The notes under the pieces are model-generated. The model was not told the DNA's origin. It saw only the letters and a list, made by a program, of their open reading frames with translations, and searched no databases. Below, piece by piece: positions 63,167 to 64,000 of a stretch of DNA of 64,000 bases. The stretch spans positions 763,187 through 827,186 of the forward strand of contig VXAA01003989.1 of NCBI GenBank assembly GCA_013399115.1, in the 5' to 3' direction. A program made the position numbers and the translations under genes. This DNA comes from Anseranas semipalmata. Its lineage: Eukaryota > Chordata > Aves > Anseriformes > Anseranatidae. Each line of letters opens with the position of its first letter. Position 1 is the first letter of the stretch.

Positions 63167-64000
63167 ATTTTTAAAACAGTTCAAAAGAAAAACCAAAGAA
63201 CAGTTCAAAAGAAAAAAACAAACAAAAAAAAACCACAATGTCCTTTACGCTGCTTTGTTGCTTCTTGCCCTGTCATGATCTGCAGGAGATGTAAAAAGGG
63301 AAGGGAGTCTTCAAAAGAGTTGCATTGAAGGCATAAACCTACTTTACCTTTATAATTTAGTGCATTGAAAACATAGGTCAGTATTTTAGGGGAGGGATGT
63401 GTTTATTTCTACACCTTACCAAAGGTCTAAACCTTTCAAAATGGGCTCAGAAGCATTCCTTAACATTATCTAACTAACAAAGTGTTGGAAGTCTGAGATA
63501 TAAAGTGAACGTGTTGCCATCTTGGAGTCATTCTCAGGTTGCTGGTAGTATGTTTATTTTTTTGGTGAATGAAGTACATTCTCACCCTTATTCTTTCTTT
63601 CACCACATTGTGTCTATTCTTCCTTAGGAATAAGAACAATAAATATTTAGGTTCATGTAAAAATTAATTGCTCACAGAGTTTCAATTTAATTATCCTATT
63701 GAAGAACTCAGTCTTGCAATCCTTATTTGAACAAATAGTTCTGCTGATGCGAGTGCTTAGATATAGAAGGCCAGAAGCAAGAAGAGAGCTGCTTGATGTA
63801 CTATTGTGTTTTTCAAATATGACTAAAGGGTTTTGCAGAATTGTTTGATTTTTTTTTTTTCATATATCAAATCAATTAAAATGATTTGGAGTACCATAAT
63901 TTTAGGTTTAAGGAACTGAATATATTTTGGGCTGAAATCTCAGTCAGACTTGAGATGCAGAAATGCTTACATAAAATTAAAAAAAAAAAAAAAAAGAAGA

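Larger units (their letters stand above)
54566..64000 (+). other. ULK4 intron after exon K (continues beyond window)
   Basis: At least 9.4 kb beginning gtgata. It holds the 716-bp tandem duplication around the N at 55803, a pyrimidine-rich zone near 57430-57540, a G11 run (62973-62983) and a CR1 tail (63027-63166). No ULK4 exon or other gene is recognisable. Confidence 0.8.

Noticed and set aside
1..64000. CRISPR arrays, bacterial operons, prophage or defence-system features
   Set aside because: The sequence is vertebrate, with spliced exons and CR1 elements; none of these features is present.

Overview
This window looks like a piece of a bird genome. The evidence is repeated CR1 LINE fragments on both strands, an avian-type retroviral LTR, AT-rich non-coding sequence, and widely spaced short exons with GT/AG borders. 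The only protein-coding gene I can support is ULK4 (unc-51-like kinase 4, a pseudokinase with a C-terminal armadillo/HEAT-repeat region), on the + strand. Eleven consecutive internal exons between 7904 and 54565 join in one frame into 407 codons plus two bases. Every junction has compatible phase, and the translation matches what I remember of vertebrate ULK4 from start to end. The kinase-like N-terminus, the promoter, the first exons and the last exons lie outside the window.

Layout: 1-7903 is upstream intron with a rearranged CR1 (1931-2640) and a three-unit 90-bp tandem repeat (4442-4708). Exon A is at 7904 and exon B at 15139; the 7-kb intron between them carries a degraded LTR (about 12898-13700). 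The 15.3-23.6 kb intron carries several CR1 pieces and two 1331-bp near-identical blocks. Exon C is at 23556, exon D at 29795 (with a long purine tract just downstream, near 31 kb), and exons E and F at 33917 and 34372. A long CR1 fragment lies at 34.6-35.4 kb. Exons G and H (38395, 38537) are separated by a 90-bp intron. A 10.3-kb intron follows, with an ancient CR1/L3-like relic. Exons I and J (48974, 49125) are separated by a 99-bp intron. Exon K is at 54473, and the rest (54566-64000) is intron with a 716-bp tandem duplication and a CR1 tail.

I found no new biological system. The most useful observation concerns the assembly. The window has single-N gaps at 19944, 21276, 47468 and 55803. 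At 55803 the N separates two near-identical 716-bp copies. The Ns at 19944 and 21276 exactly bracket a 1331-bp block that repeats downstream native sequence and sits inside a broken CR1. Both duplications therefore look like false assembly duplications. Most reading frames in the window are chance frames in introns or repeat translations and are not listed.
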